The notes: generated from the sequence alone by a model not told the origin. A stretch of DNA of 64,000 nt from Ypsolopha sequella (GCA_934047225.1 OW203986.1:21827221-21891220); one strand, 5' to 3'; positions 1 through 11,351 are shown, counted from the stretch's first letter. Made by a program: numbers and translations.

Positions 1-1410
1 TTACATTATTTCAAATTAAGTTTTCACAATTGAATCACTTAATGACGCCCGATCATTGTCACTGGCGCGAAAATAAATATTACTATAAAACTATAAATTT
101 ACCAATTCAAATCTATGTATAAAAATATATGAACAATTAGATATTAAATCAATGTACAATTGCGATATTAGATCAACACGTGGATGTCAAGATATTTAGT
201 ACTGGTGGGAGTCAAATGTTTGAAAATACTTTAAAGCGTAAATGGATTTTTATACATTTACTTTTCCCCTAGGGCAAAAAAATGGCTCTTCCCGTGTTAG
301 TTTTTCGAAGGAAAAATGGAAAATTGCCGAACATATTTGAGAAAAACAATGAATCTCTTTCAGTCGTGGTACCAACATTTTTGCAACTTTCACAATGTTC
401 AACTTTGTATGTTGATAAACATGTGAAAACTACCCCCGCGACATATATATTTTTTATAAAACAGATAGAATTTTGCAATTTCGTGAAACTAAATTTTACA
501 TCTCTTGCTTAAAATCCGTTGAAGGAGTTGGATTTGAAAAAATACTTTGCAATTTATCCGCGTCACAATGATAAACAAACATACAACTACTGTACCTCCG
601 CAACTTACAGATGTAGAGCCCCACTAATGGGCACATTATTTAGACAGTACAGTGGTAATTGTTTATATACCAAGCGAGAGTGTTGCGGTCCTTGCGGCAT
701 TTCATGTGTTCCAGGCTCAAGTTGGGACACGAGACAAGTATGTACCTACAAGTTTGTACGAGTTCAAGTAATTCAGTGTGTATTTTGACCTGGCCGGTAT
801 GACTTACGTATTGCAATTACAACTAAGCAATACTTACAGAGTCTTTGACTAAATCAAATTAAATAACCAGATCAACAGATCGAGTTATAATTATATTGAA
901 TGACAGAAGGATCAAAGTCTCAAAATATCAAAAAGATCAAAGTTAAGACCCTTTATCTTTTTTAAAAAACATATAAGTATACTTAAATATCACCACACAT
1001 ATCTCCTCTCACACAAAAATGCACCTCCTCCTTAAAATAAAAACATATAGACAAAATAAAAAAAATACTACTTACTATAATTATAACTATACCTGCACAA
1101 GAATTTTTAATGTATACTGCAGTTTTAGTTTATTAAAAGTCTTATAAAAAAGAGACATATGTATATTTATCATAATGTATACTGCATGAGCTTTTCGCAT
1201 TGAAATCAGCGAAATATATGACAACTGCAATGGTACATGCCGAAAACCAACGCTGTTTGTAATTTTTTAATTTTAAGGATGGCATATGCTGAGCTTTCAT
1301 CCATTTGTCAAAACTTTACATACCTAGTATTTATATTAAATTCTGTTATTATAAAATATATCTGTTCTGTTATTTATAACGTCATAAGTTTATCTTTTTT
1401 TTTCCTTTTT
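1..1410. other. AT-rich stretch without a recognisable gene
   Basis: No coding region, RNA gene or delimitable repeat was recognised. One cysteine-rich open frame on the plus strand (519-788, opening with TTG, not ATG) is described among the findings. Confidence 0.5.
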
Positions 1411-1530
1411 AAGGTTAAACGTCAGTCGCTTAGGGCAAACTTTGTTTTTCTTATTTTTAAGTTAAACAATAAAAACGTTTTGTCCTGTGGCAATTGGCGC
1501 CAATAATTCAGTATAAGTGAAGTTTATAAT
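1411..1530 (+). mobile_element. One end of a palindromic element (family with a full copy at 8599-8986)
   Basis: The segment opens with aaggttaaacgtcagtcgct and stays alignable for about 120 bp to both arms of the complete element at 8599-8986, including the shared gtggcaattg and gaagtttataa blocks. Similarity stops at about 1530. The opposite end is not visible, so this is either a truncated copy or one end of a longer relative with a different interior. Confidence 0.6.
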
Positions 1531-1547
1531 GGCTCCTGCTGCCAAAA

Positions 1548-1724
1548 TCAAGAGGTAAATACCTGAATACTTACTAAAATTATCATCAGGAAAAAAAATG
1601 CCGCATCATTTTCGGAAAACTTTCTCTTGGCATACATATACTTCACTGAACTGGCAAAGAAATATAAACCATCTTTATTGTGGTCTAACCGGTACATTTT
1701 ATGTTCAAGAGCACCATCAAGTAC
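1548..1724 (-). other. Candidate internal exon or TE-encoded ORF, unrecognised
   Basis: On the minus strand a pyrimidine-rich tract ending in tttttatag (AG at 1725-1726) is followed by 58 open codons ending in TGA. The translation is mixed and protein-like, for example it contains YRLDHNKDGLYFF. I do not recognise it. A 58-codon open frame is expected by chance several times in 64 kb of AT-rich DNA, so the call is weak. It lies just inside the element end at 1411-1530 and may be interior sequence of a longer copy of that element. Confidence 0.2.
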
Positions 1725-1983
1725 CTATAAAAATGATAAAAATAGAGACATTTAAACTTTTATAATAAATACTTTTTTCTCTAAGTATGCATATTTTATT
1801 TACTCACACTATGCAGCGGAAAAACGTAGTATGATACACGTGGGTAGCTTACTCGAAACGTTTGAAACACTCGCTGAAGTTATTGCCTCCTTAGTTGTAG
1901 CATAAACTACTATAACTACATTTTTAATTCAATATTCGGTTTCTGATCAACATTCTACATAGCATCAAAACTGCAGGTCTCTT

Positions 1984-2334
1984 CAGGGTGTTATCGTTAA
2001 GTGTGACCAGGCGATTATTCCGTAACTATTACAGATATCAAATATTATTCAATTAAAAGATAGTTTTATTACTTTGTTTGGTTAATAAACAGTTTCCTTT
2101 AATATCAGTACTAAGCTAAAACAACCTTTTAAAATAAGGAAACTAAAACCTTTTTACTAATCTCATACTAAATGTATGGGAATGTTTAATGTGGATACTT
2201 CTCGTTTGATTTTCAGAAAGTTATTGATGTCATTTTACTGATTAGGTAACGTACTTTCGATGCCAGTTTAATTTTTTTGATATATATAATAGTTACGGAA
2301 TAATCGCCTGGTCACAGTTAACGATTACACCCTG
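1984..2334 (-). mobile_element. Deletion derivative of a CAGGGTGT-ended mariner-like element
   Basis: The ends are inverted repeats: cagggtg...gaccaggcgattattccg on the left and cggaataatcgcctggtc...caccctg on the right. The interior matches the reverse complement of the left half of the longer copy at 41842-42389, including the tactgattaggtaacgtact block. About 200 bp present in that copy, with the transposase remnant, are missing here. TA follows the right end; the left flank has decayed. Confidence 0.75.
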
Positions 2335-2602
2335 TATATTATTCCGTCTAAGAACTAGAGACTCGTAACATAAGGACTTACAAACAGCAGGACTGCAGAG
2401 TAACATTATTATACCTCCGTTTTGCCCTTTGGGTCTGGAACCCTAAAAATACTGGCGCAAAAAAGAAAAGAACCCTGGTTGACTGACTGTGACTGACTGA
2501 AGCAACTGCAGGAACATGAAATCACAGTGGGCAAACTTGTATGGGAGTTGGTCCAAGCACTGCCACGGTTAAGATGTATGTTACATAAAAGGACAAAATA
2601 AT
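2335..2602. other. Unassigned spacer between two elements
   Basis: There is no gene. A part near 2510-2590 (cagtgggcaa, ggtccaagc, aagatgtat) weakly resembles the repeat-borne coding fragment that begins at 2802 and may be a diverged copy; this is uncertain. Confidence 0.3.
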
Positions 2603-2801
2603 TAGTCCTCAAGCTAGCAAGCAGAATCCCATCAAAATAAAAAAATAAAATGAAATAAAATGTATTCGTTAAGAGTTTTACATTTGTCGGGGCCCCGTGT
2701 TAATTACAAGAACTTTAGTACGGGAGGTTGTAAAACATAATTAATCATATCTCGAAATCTTTCTGATAGATTTTGATGGAGTTCTGCTTGCTTGAGGACT
2801 A
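2603..2801. mobile_element. 199-bp MITE with about 33-bp terminal inverted repeats, TA target
   Basis: It begins tagtcctcaagctagcaagc and ends with the inverse gcttgcttgaggacta. The terminal TA dinucleotides fit a TA target duplication. It separates the sequence at 2510-2602 from the coding-like fragment at 2802. Confidence 0.75.
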
Positions 2802-3035
2802 CACTATCTACAAGTTCTTGTCATACAAGGAACCAGCAGACCAAATGACAGTGGACAAATTCGGTCCAAGCGCCGCTAAGATCAAGACATATTTTAAGGC
2901 GTATGACCACGCTAAATAAGCAACTCGATGTGTGTCGGTACAAATATCAACGGAAACGACAATGAAATAATGTTCATTCCAGCGTGCCTTGAAAAGTGGC
3001 TGTTACGACAACCACTGCGTCTCCGGCTAGCGCAA
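2802..3035 (+). pseudogene. Copy A of a repeat-borne C-terminal coding fragment
   Basis: The plus strand reads an open, protein-like stretch (TACAAGTTC... to TAA at 2918), and after a frame change it ends ...QISTETTMK-stop. The last part matches the minus-strand ORF at 40500-40697, whose end is QISTETTLK-stop, and homology continues about 70 bp past the stop (gtcgtaacagccact). The first 88 bp match the inverted copy at 3658-3742 with only about 3 differences. I infer a dispersed element or repeated pseudogene that encodes an unknown protein. The family is not recognised. Confidence 0.5.
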
Positions 3036-3319
3036 AATAGGAGAAAATAATACTTTTCACATGGACGCCATGAACAAAAAAAACTTTGAACTTGAATTTT
3101 TTAGATCTAAAAATTTCCTATAATTTGGTGAAATAATAGTTAAAATCGCTTTAGGTGTTTGGAAGGAGTAAGAGAATTCTTGTGTTAATCATGTGAAACT
3201 TTCGATGACTTTCTATTTTTTTGTCAAAACTTACAATAGAAAAACAGTTTATGAAACTTAAAATTTATTTTTGACTCTATAATGCCTATCATATATTTTT
3301 ATGAAAGTTTTTGGACCAC

Positions 3320-3742
3320 CCGTGTGGGAGGAGTAGGCCTTCAAAGACAGGTCCAAATTGCAGTTGGCGTATCCATTCGCCTTAAATGAAAGGACTTACG
3401 GCCAGTTGCAGAAAGGGTTTTGAAGTTTAATGAAACTTTAAAATGAATGCTGTCACTTTCTTTCTCAAGAACAATGTAAGGGAGGGCATCAACTTTAAAG
3501 GTTCATTAAACTTACAAACCCTTTATGTAGCTGGCTGATACAGCTGATGCCATCCCTTACATTGTTCTTGACAAAGAAGGTGACAGCATTCATTTTAAAG
3601 TTTCATTAAACTTCAAAACCCTTTCTGCAACTGGCCGTAAGTCCTTTCATTTAAAATATGTATTGATCTTAGCAGCGCTTGGACCGATTTTGTCCACTGT
3701 CATTTGGTCTGCTGGTTCCTTGTATGACAAGAACTTGTAGAC
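3320..3742 (-). pseudogene. Copy B of the repeat-borne coding fragment, split by a foldback insertion
   Basis: Read on the minus strand from 3742 the sequence repeats copy A nearly base for base (tctacaagttcttgtcatac onward) up to TTAA at 3651-3654. After the inserted element at 3386-3650 it resumes as TTAAggcg at 3385-3378, like copy A. The segment is preceded by a good 3' splice-like tract (ctctttttag). The reading frame is open across the joint but the protein is unknown. Confidence 0.5.
3386..3650. mobile_element. 265-bp foldback MITE with TTAA target duplication
   Basis: The two halves are inverted copies, starting atgaaaggacttacggccag and ending in its complement; the arms are about 130 bp each. 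TTAA flanks both ends (3382-3385 and 3651-3654), while the related copy A has a single TTAA. This supports a real insertion. TTAA duplication is typical of piggyBac-mobilised elements, so a piggyBac-type source is an inference. Confidence 0.8.
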
Positions 3743-4761
3743 ATCAGCTAAAAAGAGATTTCAAGAAAGTCTCCCGGGATCGAGGGATACGGGATCCATA
3801 CAAGTAACGCTGCGGGGCGTCCGCTTTTCCTACTTCCTATTTTCACCATTTTTGCTTTAGTAATAAGAGTTAAAATAGATATAGTGATAGTGCCTTTATT
3901 TTGACACGGCAAACAAAACATTGTCGTAACGCTACGTAATGAAAGTTTGTATTTGTTACCAGAAGTATTGTATTATCTGTGCCAAAACTAAAATTATACC
4001 AATAAACCTTTTCATAAAAATGAGGACGGTAGCACAAAGAATAAAGTGTAAACACAGATTTACATTATAAAAGAATTCGAGGCCCTGGGAGCCTGAAAGC
4101 CTGAAAATAACAGACTGAGTGTAAACCGATTACCTGCCGGCTCCCCTTAAAAATGTTTTATGAATTCTGCCTCACTAATATTTTTCATCAAGACCCAATT
4201 TTTATGCGTGATTTCTTCCGTATTTTTTTCATAAAAATTCTCTTTTGTACCATGCCCTCAATTCTTATTAAAAGGGTGAAGGATTCTGAATTATAATGGC
4301 ATCTAATTCTTTGAAAAGAATTTTGAAATCTCATTAATAAATTTGCCTATCCCGCTTGCTCTTTTGCACATTTACAAAGGTAGTCCAGGTAACGGATATT
4401 TGAAAAATGGGAGCCAATAGTCAGAGGAAAAACGATTTGGACTTGGTTCACTTCTGTGGCCACTGCTCAGCCCCCGTTGGTAACAATATAAGGCTTTCTA
4501 CACACAAAGAAAATGAAAATATAACTATGTGTTAATTACTAAACGCTGCACGCGAGAAAATACCCAGTTTACAAACAGCAAAATTGTACGCGTTGAGAAA
4601 CAAATGTAACAATAAACACAGTTTGCAGCAAAAGTTTGCTAGGAATGGAATCGAAAACGAGAAATAAAGTTAATATCGTTACTTTTCCATTGTATTTTTG
4701 TACAAAGTTATAATGAGAGAGGAATTTCTAAATTTCTGTTTCGAACCTAAAGCTTTGGCAC
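3743..4761. other. Stretch with nothing recognised
   Basis: No coding region, RNA gene or clear repeat boundary was found. Confidence 0.4.
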
Positions 4762-4922
4762 ACAGAAAGCAGGGTAGAAGTGGAGCGCGATTATGGAGCG
4801 GCGTTAGCGGGCGAATTACTATGGACGTATATGAGAGACGCCACACAAAAAGTGGGGCATCACACGAAAACGTGCCAACGCGCACGCTACCGTTGCGCCC
4901 CCGCTACTGCCCCGCTTTCTGT
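4762..4922. repeat. Imperfect inverted-repeat element, GC-richer than its surroundings
   Basis: The left end acagaaagcagggtagaag pairs with the right end ctactgccccgctttctgt, giving imperfect terminal inverted repeats of about 30 bp. The interior has higher GC than neighbouring DNA. A 101-codon open frame crosses it (4698-5003) but gives no protein I recognise. Confidence 0.45.
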
Positions 4923-5127
4923 ATACCGAGGCCTTTACTGTTGATACTCTGTCCTAAAAGATCGATAAATGGAAGAGATATAAAAAGAGGGAGACATAAT
5001 TAATTAAATTAAGAGCGAATAAAGTTTGTTATCCTTTTCTTTTTATCTCAGCTTTTTGGATAAATCGGTAAGATTTTTTGTTGGAACCTTAGAATTAAAT
5101 TAAAACTTTGATAAGACAGACGTGCTG

Positions 5128-5400
5128 ATGACCCTTGTGGCTTATAGCTTAATTGGTACGTATTTATATAGTATATGCCTTTATGGTCTAGTATTCTGAA
5201 CGTCTAAACCACTACTCCGGAGGTCGCAGGTTCAAATCTCATAAGGCACATTATGTTCGGTCTGTGAAGTTTGGAAGGGCTGTGGAAGCGAAGCACGGTG
5301 ATTGGATCATCGATATATGAAAAAAAAAAAAAAATTACCACCCAACACGCTTGGGCGTAATAATAGTCGGTGAAACTCACATTTCACACATCACTTTTGT
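5128..5400 (+). mobile_element. tRNA-derived SINE, degraded
   Basis: A tRNA-like head carries an A-box-like tagcttaattggta and a B box ggttcaaatct. Further on come a run of As (5322-5335) and a segment (ccaacacgcttgggcgtaat, gtcggtgaaa) shared with the foldback repeat at 36087-36320. It is a composite or diverged SINE; family not assigned. Confidence 0.5.
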
Positions 5401-5479
5401 CCGTCTGTCAAGACCTTTTTTCTCGGGCCCCGTGACTCGTGAGAGATATTAACTTAAAACTGATACTTCTTACAGAAGT

Positions 5480-6274
5480 AAAAAACCGGCCAAGTGCGAG
5501 TCAGACTCGCGTGGCTAGGGTAGGTGGATGATAAATTTAGTTTTGTATTATTTTTCGTGAATTTATCAACCGCTTTATTTTTCCTGTAATCTTTACATAA
5601 ACACATATTACCATGATTTTACTCATATTTTTCGTGCCACCAGTTTTGGAGATAAGGGGGGAAATACATTTTTTATGGTTTTTCAAGGATTTCTCGAAAT
5701 ATAGACAAACTATTTATTTTTAAAATCAGATTTTTAATACCTACAATTTGATAGATACCCATATTGTATTTTTATTTAAAAAATAAGTATTTATTTTCCT
5801 TCTTTTTTATAGGTATTTCTCATTTGTGCTCAACGTGCTTTTTCTGTAATTGGCCAGTTATGATATATAATCGACATTTTTTTCGGTCTACCAATTTCGG
5901 AGATAAGATACATATTTTGGTGTTTTTTTAAAGATTACTCGAAACCAGTGCCAGTAAATACATAGTAAAAATACATATTTTTAGAAACAGATTTTTAATA
6001 TCTCCAATTTGATATCCATCTTGTATATTTAGAATAATATTATTTTTTTCTCACTTTTGTTTTGGAAATATTTGAACAATTTAAAACTTTTAAATATTTT
6101 TTTTACACTCTGATATGTGGCCAAATTAATGCTATTTTTGTGCCAAATTTCATGTCTTTATCTTTAACGGTGCTAAAGTTATAAGGCTGTGACATACGGA
6201 CGGACAGACGGACGGATAACGGAGTCGAAACATAAAGGTTCCTTTTGTACCTTTTAGGTACTATGGAACCCTAA
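5480..6274 (+). mobile_element. Long copy of the common lepidopteran ggccaagt...ggaaccctaa repeat
   Basis: It starts aaaaaccggccaagtgcgag and closes with the usual cggacggacagacgg block followed by ggaaccctaa. Other copies here are at 7545-7700, 23309-23610 (reverse), 37421-37590 and 40995-41543. The interior contains tandem-like AT-rich subrepeats (tttttaatacctacaatttg) that recur in the 41-kb copy. No transposase or reverse transcriptase is visible. Confidence 0.75.
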
Positions 6275-6411
6275 ATATCAAGCTTCTAACTCAACACGAA
6301 AAAAAAGTTATCGCTCATTATGCAATCAATTTCATAGAAATCGGCTGACCATGACATCCTATATCGCACTTCCATCTGACTAAGAAGTTAAATTCCGTTT
6401 TCAAGTAGATA

Positions 6412-6727
6412 TATGAATTTGTGAATATATTAATAATTTGCAATATTCCGCTAAACATTCTTACCATGCTATTCAAAATGCAGACTCAAGCACCGCCCGC
6501 CCTCCCGCATAAAACATGCACAAGCAAAACAAGCAGTACGAGCACAAAATAAAGCAATCTTAAATAACAAGCAAGAAAACTTATCAACACGTGTTTCGCC
6601 TCTAAACGAGGCATCCTCGGGATGTGTAGTCGGCCCGACCGCTCGACAGCAAATGACCAAATTTTGAATAGCATGGTAAGAGTGTTTAGCGGAATATTGC
6701 AAATTATTAATATATCTACAAACTCAT
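6412..6727. mobile_element. 316-bp MITE with about 65-bp inverted repeats
   Basis: The left arm (aatatattaataatttgcaatattccgctaaac region) is repeated inverted at the right end, including ccatgctattcaaaat near the inner boundary. The centre carries acacgtgtttcgcctctaaa and gaggcatcctcggg, a motif I remember from many lepidopteran intergenic repeats. The two minus-strand open frames inside it are not genes. Confidence 0.8.
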
Positions 6728-6845
6728 GATGGACTGCCGCAAAGTAACGCCTTTTTCAATAAATTTTATTAAGTAGATACATAGTACACGTATAGGAAAA
6801 AAAAAAAACAGAAAATTACTTATAACTAATTCCCTTGGAATAAAT

Positions 6846-6980
6846 TATGTTAAGGTGTGTTAATTCGAGATTTTGGTTTAATATTTTAGAACTTGTGGTC
6901 TAAAAAAATATTTTTACGAAAAAGTTGCAGCTTCCTTTTGCCTTCGTGTGACGTCGCTTGAGACATGGCTGTTGAGAAAA
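6846..6980 (+). repeat. Dispersed repeat, copy 1 of 3 (ttaaggtg...tgacgtc)
   Basis: Shares ttaaggtgtgttaattcgag, a tttttacgaaaa block and gtgtgacgtcgcttgag with the copies at 7318-7525 and, inverted, 43571-43885. Truncated at the right. Confidence 0.6.
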
Positions 6981-7317
6981 AGCATGGGTTCAGTTGCGTA
7001 TGTATATGTCGCACTGGTTCACAACTTGCGTCACATGAATATTAGTATACATAAATAAATTTATATTAACTTTTATAGTCTTTTTTGTTTTCATTTATAT
7101 TATTATTATTTGTATAATATTATAAATTTACAGAAATAACACATTAATATAAATAAAGTTAGTAATAAATCAAGTTATATTTCAGGCCCCACTGGGCCCG
7201 GCAGCAGTTGAAATTATAATCAATTTATATCAAATTATAATCAAATTATAATTTCAACTGATTTTTTCAACTAAACAGGGTGCTTATTCTAAAAAATAGA
7301 TTTAAAAAATTAATAAC

Positions 7318-7525
7318 GCTTTAAGCTGCAACATCTTCCATTTGCCATTGTGCGACATCACTTGAGAAATGGGTGTTTAGAATTGTGTCCTTTGCTATCA
7401 AGATAAATTTATAATAATTTGCTTCCGACTGATTTGACAGATGGATAACAGATGAGTAGACAGACAGAGACAGACCACTTTTTTTTACAAGCAATCACAC
7501 ATCACAATCGGTATAATGCCTAAAA
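7318..7525 (+). repeat. Dispersed repeat, copy 2 of 3
   Basis: Overlaps copy 1 in the gcgacatcacttgag region and continues with tttgctatcaagataaattt and cagacagagacagaccactt, as does the reverse copy at 43571-43885. Boundaries are approximate. Confidence 0.6.
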
Positions 7526-7544
7526 TGCCCCAAATGACGTCTGT

Positions 7545-7700
7545 GAGAGAGAGGCCGTACAGATATTCTATCAAAATTTCAACTCGCGTCCTATAGTGGC
7601 TGAAGCTGTACACACCTGTGACAGACGCACGGACAGACGGACAGTAAATTACTAATAGTAATAGGGTCCCGTTTGGTACCCTTCGAGTACGGAACCCTAA
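7545..7700 (+). mobile_element. 3' fragment of the ggccaagt...ggaaccctaa repeat
   Basis: It contains the cggacagacggacag block, gggtcccgtttggtaccctt and the closing ggaaccctaa. The 5' part is missing. Confidence 0.65.
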
Positions 7701-8598
7701 AAACACCCTGATGAACTTGAACCGTCGTTTTCATAGACTCATTACTGCAGAAGTTGTCCAGCGTAAAAACTTACCTAAACATTACTTCCGCACCACAACT
7801 TTTGCTTTATCAAATTCTTTAAAAAATCATAAAAAATAATTATCAAATTATATACCACAATGATGAAGACTATGACCTTTATGACTATGAATCTTTTAGG
7901 AATTAATATTATATATATATAATATTATAAAATAATTTTCGAATTTCCCAAAAACTTTTATACCGACTACTTACCGAGCCTTCAGTATGAATTTGGCTGA
8001 AAAATTTTATTTTGACAAATACCCATTAATCCCATTTTTCCTCCTTATTACGATATTGATAATGATAAGAGACTGTCTGATTCACCTTAAACTTCAGATT
8101 TGTAGTCTCTATAAACTCCTAAACCTCCTAGAGAAATTCGGGCGGTTGAATAAGTTTCACCTTATATTTATTTCAAGAAAAATGGGTAAATTAATTTTTC
8201 TTGACAGTACATCATATTATTATCAGGTTGGATGTACGACCCAAAACATTTTCTACGCCATATCTACCTACATGTCAAGCTTACCACGATTTATTTGCCA
8301 AAGAAAAATGAGGGTTGAGCCCATATTTATTTTGAAAATATCCAGTTGGTAGATTCCGCATTATCTTTTGTTATTACAAAACGACCCACGCTTGGGATGC
8401 CTACGGCGCGGTCGTATACATAATGGTGTGCTGTGTACCTATGTACTTTATACATACGCGACCGGTTTACAACGAGTGTTTTGTTATGTTGTAAAAAAAG
8501 GGTTTGCCATTGTTCAAAGTGCGGTTGCTTTTATAAAATATAAACAACACCTAATTAAAATAAACAAAACTGAACAGAACCAATTAAAAGTTGAATTT
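7701..8598. other. Stretch with nothing recognised
   Basis: AT-rich, with a short perfect AT palindrome near 7903-7930. The 121-codon open frame at 7987-8352 is AT-driven and not recognised as a protein. Confidence 0.4.
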
Positions 8599-8986
8599 AA
8601 GGTTAAACCTCAATAGCTTAGCATAAAGCGCAAAACTTAACTTTGTCTTTCTTGTTTAGAAGTTTAAATTTGGAAAACATGTTGGTCTGTGGCAATTGAC
8701 ACCAATAGTTCAGTATTAGTGAAGTTTATAAAGCAAGCGTTTGAAATTGTATACACAATTAGTCATGATCTTCACAAATCCAATTTTAAATACTGTTTTA
8801 ACTATATTTGGACAAGATCACGATTAATTGTGTATACAATTTCAAACTCTTGCTTTATAAACCTCACCGATACTCTATTTTGGCGTCAACTGCGACGTAC
8901 AAAAATCATTTTCAATTATTAACTTTTAAACAAGGTATACAAACTTAAGTTATGCACTCTGCGCTAAGCGACTGACGTTTAACCTT
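8599..8986. mobile_element. 388-bp palindromic MITE (complete copy)
   Basis: The ends are aaggttaaac and gtttaacctt, and the arms stay complementary nearly to the centre (gtttgaaattgtatacacaatt on the left, its inverse on the right). No coding capacity. One end of a relative lies at 1411-1530. Confidence 0.8.
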
Positions 8987-10043
8987 GTTTTTCTATTAGA
9001 AAATTTACGACTTGTTGAAATATCAATCGCATAATAAGAAAATTACTAAAGGTGATACGGTAAAAGATAAAAGTTGCATCGAACTCTCGGCTAAACCCCA
9101 AGCACGCTTACCCTAATCTCTAGTATTATTATAAGCCCCAAAAGTCAACCACAAAGTGTCATCTGGAACGGTGCCAGTACAACTGCGAAATAGATATCTT
9201 TTATTCAGCGGCTCAAACTTTTCTCTCCATAAATCCGCAACTAGAGGGGCGTTCATGAAAATGTAATGAGAAAGAACTATTTATGGCTAATCCTTTCGGA
9301 ATAAACTACTTGGACGTAGTCCGTCTGAGTTTCTACGCGTGAGTGTTGCAAGAAAGTGCTTGGCTGGAGTAGTAAAGCTTCTGGCAAAAAGTGCTGTGGT
9401 GTGAAAAGGATGGGTAGATGTGGGTATAGTTATTAAGAATAGGATGGTTGGTTGTAGTGGGTAAGACAGACGAATGGGCTGGAAGGCTGTAGACTGGGAG
9501 CCGCGGCGGATTTATTAAAAATATTGTGACTACATTTATTACGTGTCTAAGACAAAGCCTTAGGATTATATGTAAAAAATACCCATTAAAAACATAAAAT
9601 GTACAAAAATGTCAAGTCTCACAACGCAATCCTTGACAAAATAAGGAAACTTTGACTTTGATATTTCGTAATCAAATGTGGGTATAAACTTGTAATTTGG
9701 AGGTAGAAGTAGGTTCAGTAAGTACTCTTGGTAACTGAAATTTCAGACTTCTAGCTTTACCCACAACGAATATACAGGGGGGTTTGCTTCTAGAAAAGGA
9801 TGGTACGGCCGTTCCGCGTTTTTTTTTTGCGAAACCTGGCGGGGGCACTGCCGCGCCCCCAGATTTAATTGATGTTATAATGTAGGATAAAGCTTTTCAG
9901 AAAATGTATTATATAATGTTATAACGTGAAATAAGAGCGTATTGTGTGTGTTAAGTTGACACACAATCCATTGCCGACACAGCTTCGAGGTTGTAATGTT
10001 ATGGAATATTATAAAATCATATAATATTGTTAGAGCTGCATTC
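8987..10043. other. Stretch with nothing recognised
   Basis: No gene or clear repeat boundary. A short GC-rich patch (gcgggggcactgccgcgccc, about 9838-9862) stands out but has no assigned function. Confidence 0.4.
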
Positions 10044-10277
10044 TATAATGTTTTTCATGTAGGATGATTTCCCTGGCACTTCAGTGTTAACAGTGATAGT
10101 GATGTTAATCGGTTTTTTAAAGTATCAATTAACTGGTCAAAGAAACTTGCATCGATTTTTAAATTTCAATACTTGTTTTTTTATATTTTGAAACATTGTT
10201 AAATTAATTCAGTATTTTTGTTTGATTTGAAATGTACGAAGGCCAGGGAACACATGCTACGTGAAAAACATTGTAAT
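10044..10277. repeat. Inverted-repeat element, about 234 bp
   Basis: tataatgtttttcatgtagg and ttccctggc on the left match, inverted, gccagggaa and ctacgtgaaaaacattgta on the right (arms about 34 bp). Confidence 0.6.
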
Positions 10278-10464
10278 AAATTAGACGAAAAAAGCTCTAA
10301 GCCCGTAGATAGATCAGGCCATCTATTGTTTCACTATTGTTTCAGCGATAACGAAAATTTAATAAATGAAACATTCTAAAATTGGAACTCCAACCACCAC
10401 ATGTAATTTTGCAATTACCTCGTGACGACAAAGTATGGGAGGAATAGTCGCCAGTAGTCAACTA

Positions 10465-10602
10465 TAGAAGGAGCAAACTGACAGTTGGTGACAGTGGAAA
10501 ATGCGATTTTAACTCCTATGGTGCATGAGCTATTTTAAATAGTCGCGAACTTTGTTGTCGAGTTAAAAGCACATGTACACGAACTGTCAGTTTCCTCCTT
10601 CG
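10465..10602. repeat. Short inverted-repeat element, about 138 bp
   Basis: agaaggagcaaactgacagtt at the left matches, inverted, aactgtcagtttcctccttc at the right. No coding potential. Confidence 0.6.
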
Positions 10603-11351
10603 TGCAAAAAATATACTTTTGTGAACCATAGTTGCAAACCTCTATGTAAAGGTAGGGACTAATATCGGACTAGCTATCCTTGGCAGGATAATAGTGGAAA
10701 TGAATTGTTAATTGTTATATTTGTTATAATTAATTGAATATAAATGTTACACTGTTATGTTATTGCAAGAGAAAAAGGAATATAAAATGTTATGTTATAA
10801 ATTATGTTAATGTTCATGAGTGGCACGAAACCAACTATCGTTTCTATTTATCGTCATATCGTCATCCGGAAGGCACTAACTTGTCCTCAATACTTGCGGG
10901 CGCTGTGTTAGCAACCTTGACTTAAGTAAACTATGTCAATAGGAAATAATTATTAAGAAATGTTAAGATAATCTTAATGTATGGACAAAGTCCGTACACT
11001 CTTCCATGCAAACTTTATATTTAGGACGTCGATAACAAAAGTAATTTGAATAACTTTTACTACAATAAACACCGAATTGAAGGCTATTTTTTTCACTACA
11101 AAAATTTGCATTTGGCTCCCGGCCTACTGAGTGGATTTTTGAATTGCAAATGGGTGAAATGAAATTGCCGCCTTGGTCTGCGACCACCCTCACGCCGTTA
11201 CGGACCTCTTCCGTTGTAATAATCATTCTTAATAACACGGGAGTGCTTTAATGAATTTATGTAGCGATCAAAGCAGTTCTAGAGCAAGGATTTTAATATA
11301 ACTACCTATAGCATTTCATTACGGGGAGGTTTGAGTTTTTGGGGGATGTTT
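10603..11351. other. Stretch with nothing recognised
   Basis: The 91-codon minus-strand open frame at 10963-11238 is not recognised and has no supporting context. Confidence 0.35.

Noticed and set aside
4698..5003. 101-codon plus-strand ORF
   Set aside because: It spans the imperfect inverted-repeat element at 4762-4922; the frame is open because the insert is GC-rich, not because of a known protein.
7987..8352. 121-codon plus-strand ORF
   Set aside because: Leucine/isoleucine/lysine-rich reading of AT-rich DNA, no family or conserved context seen.
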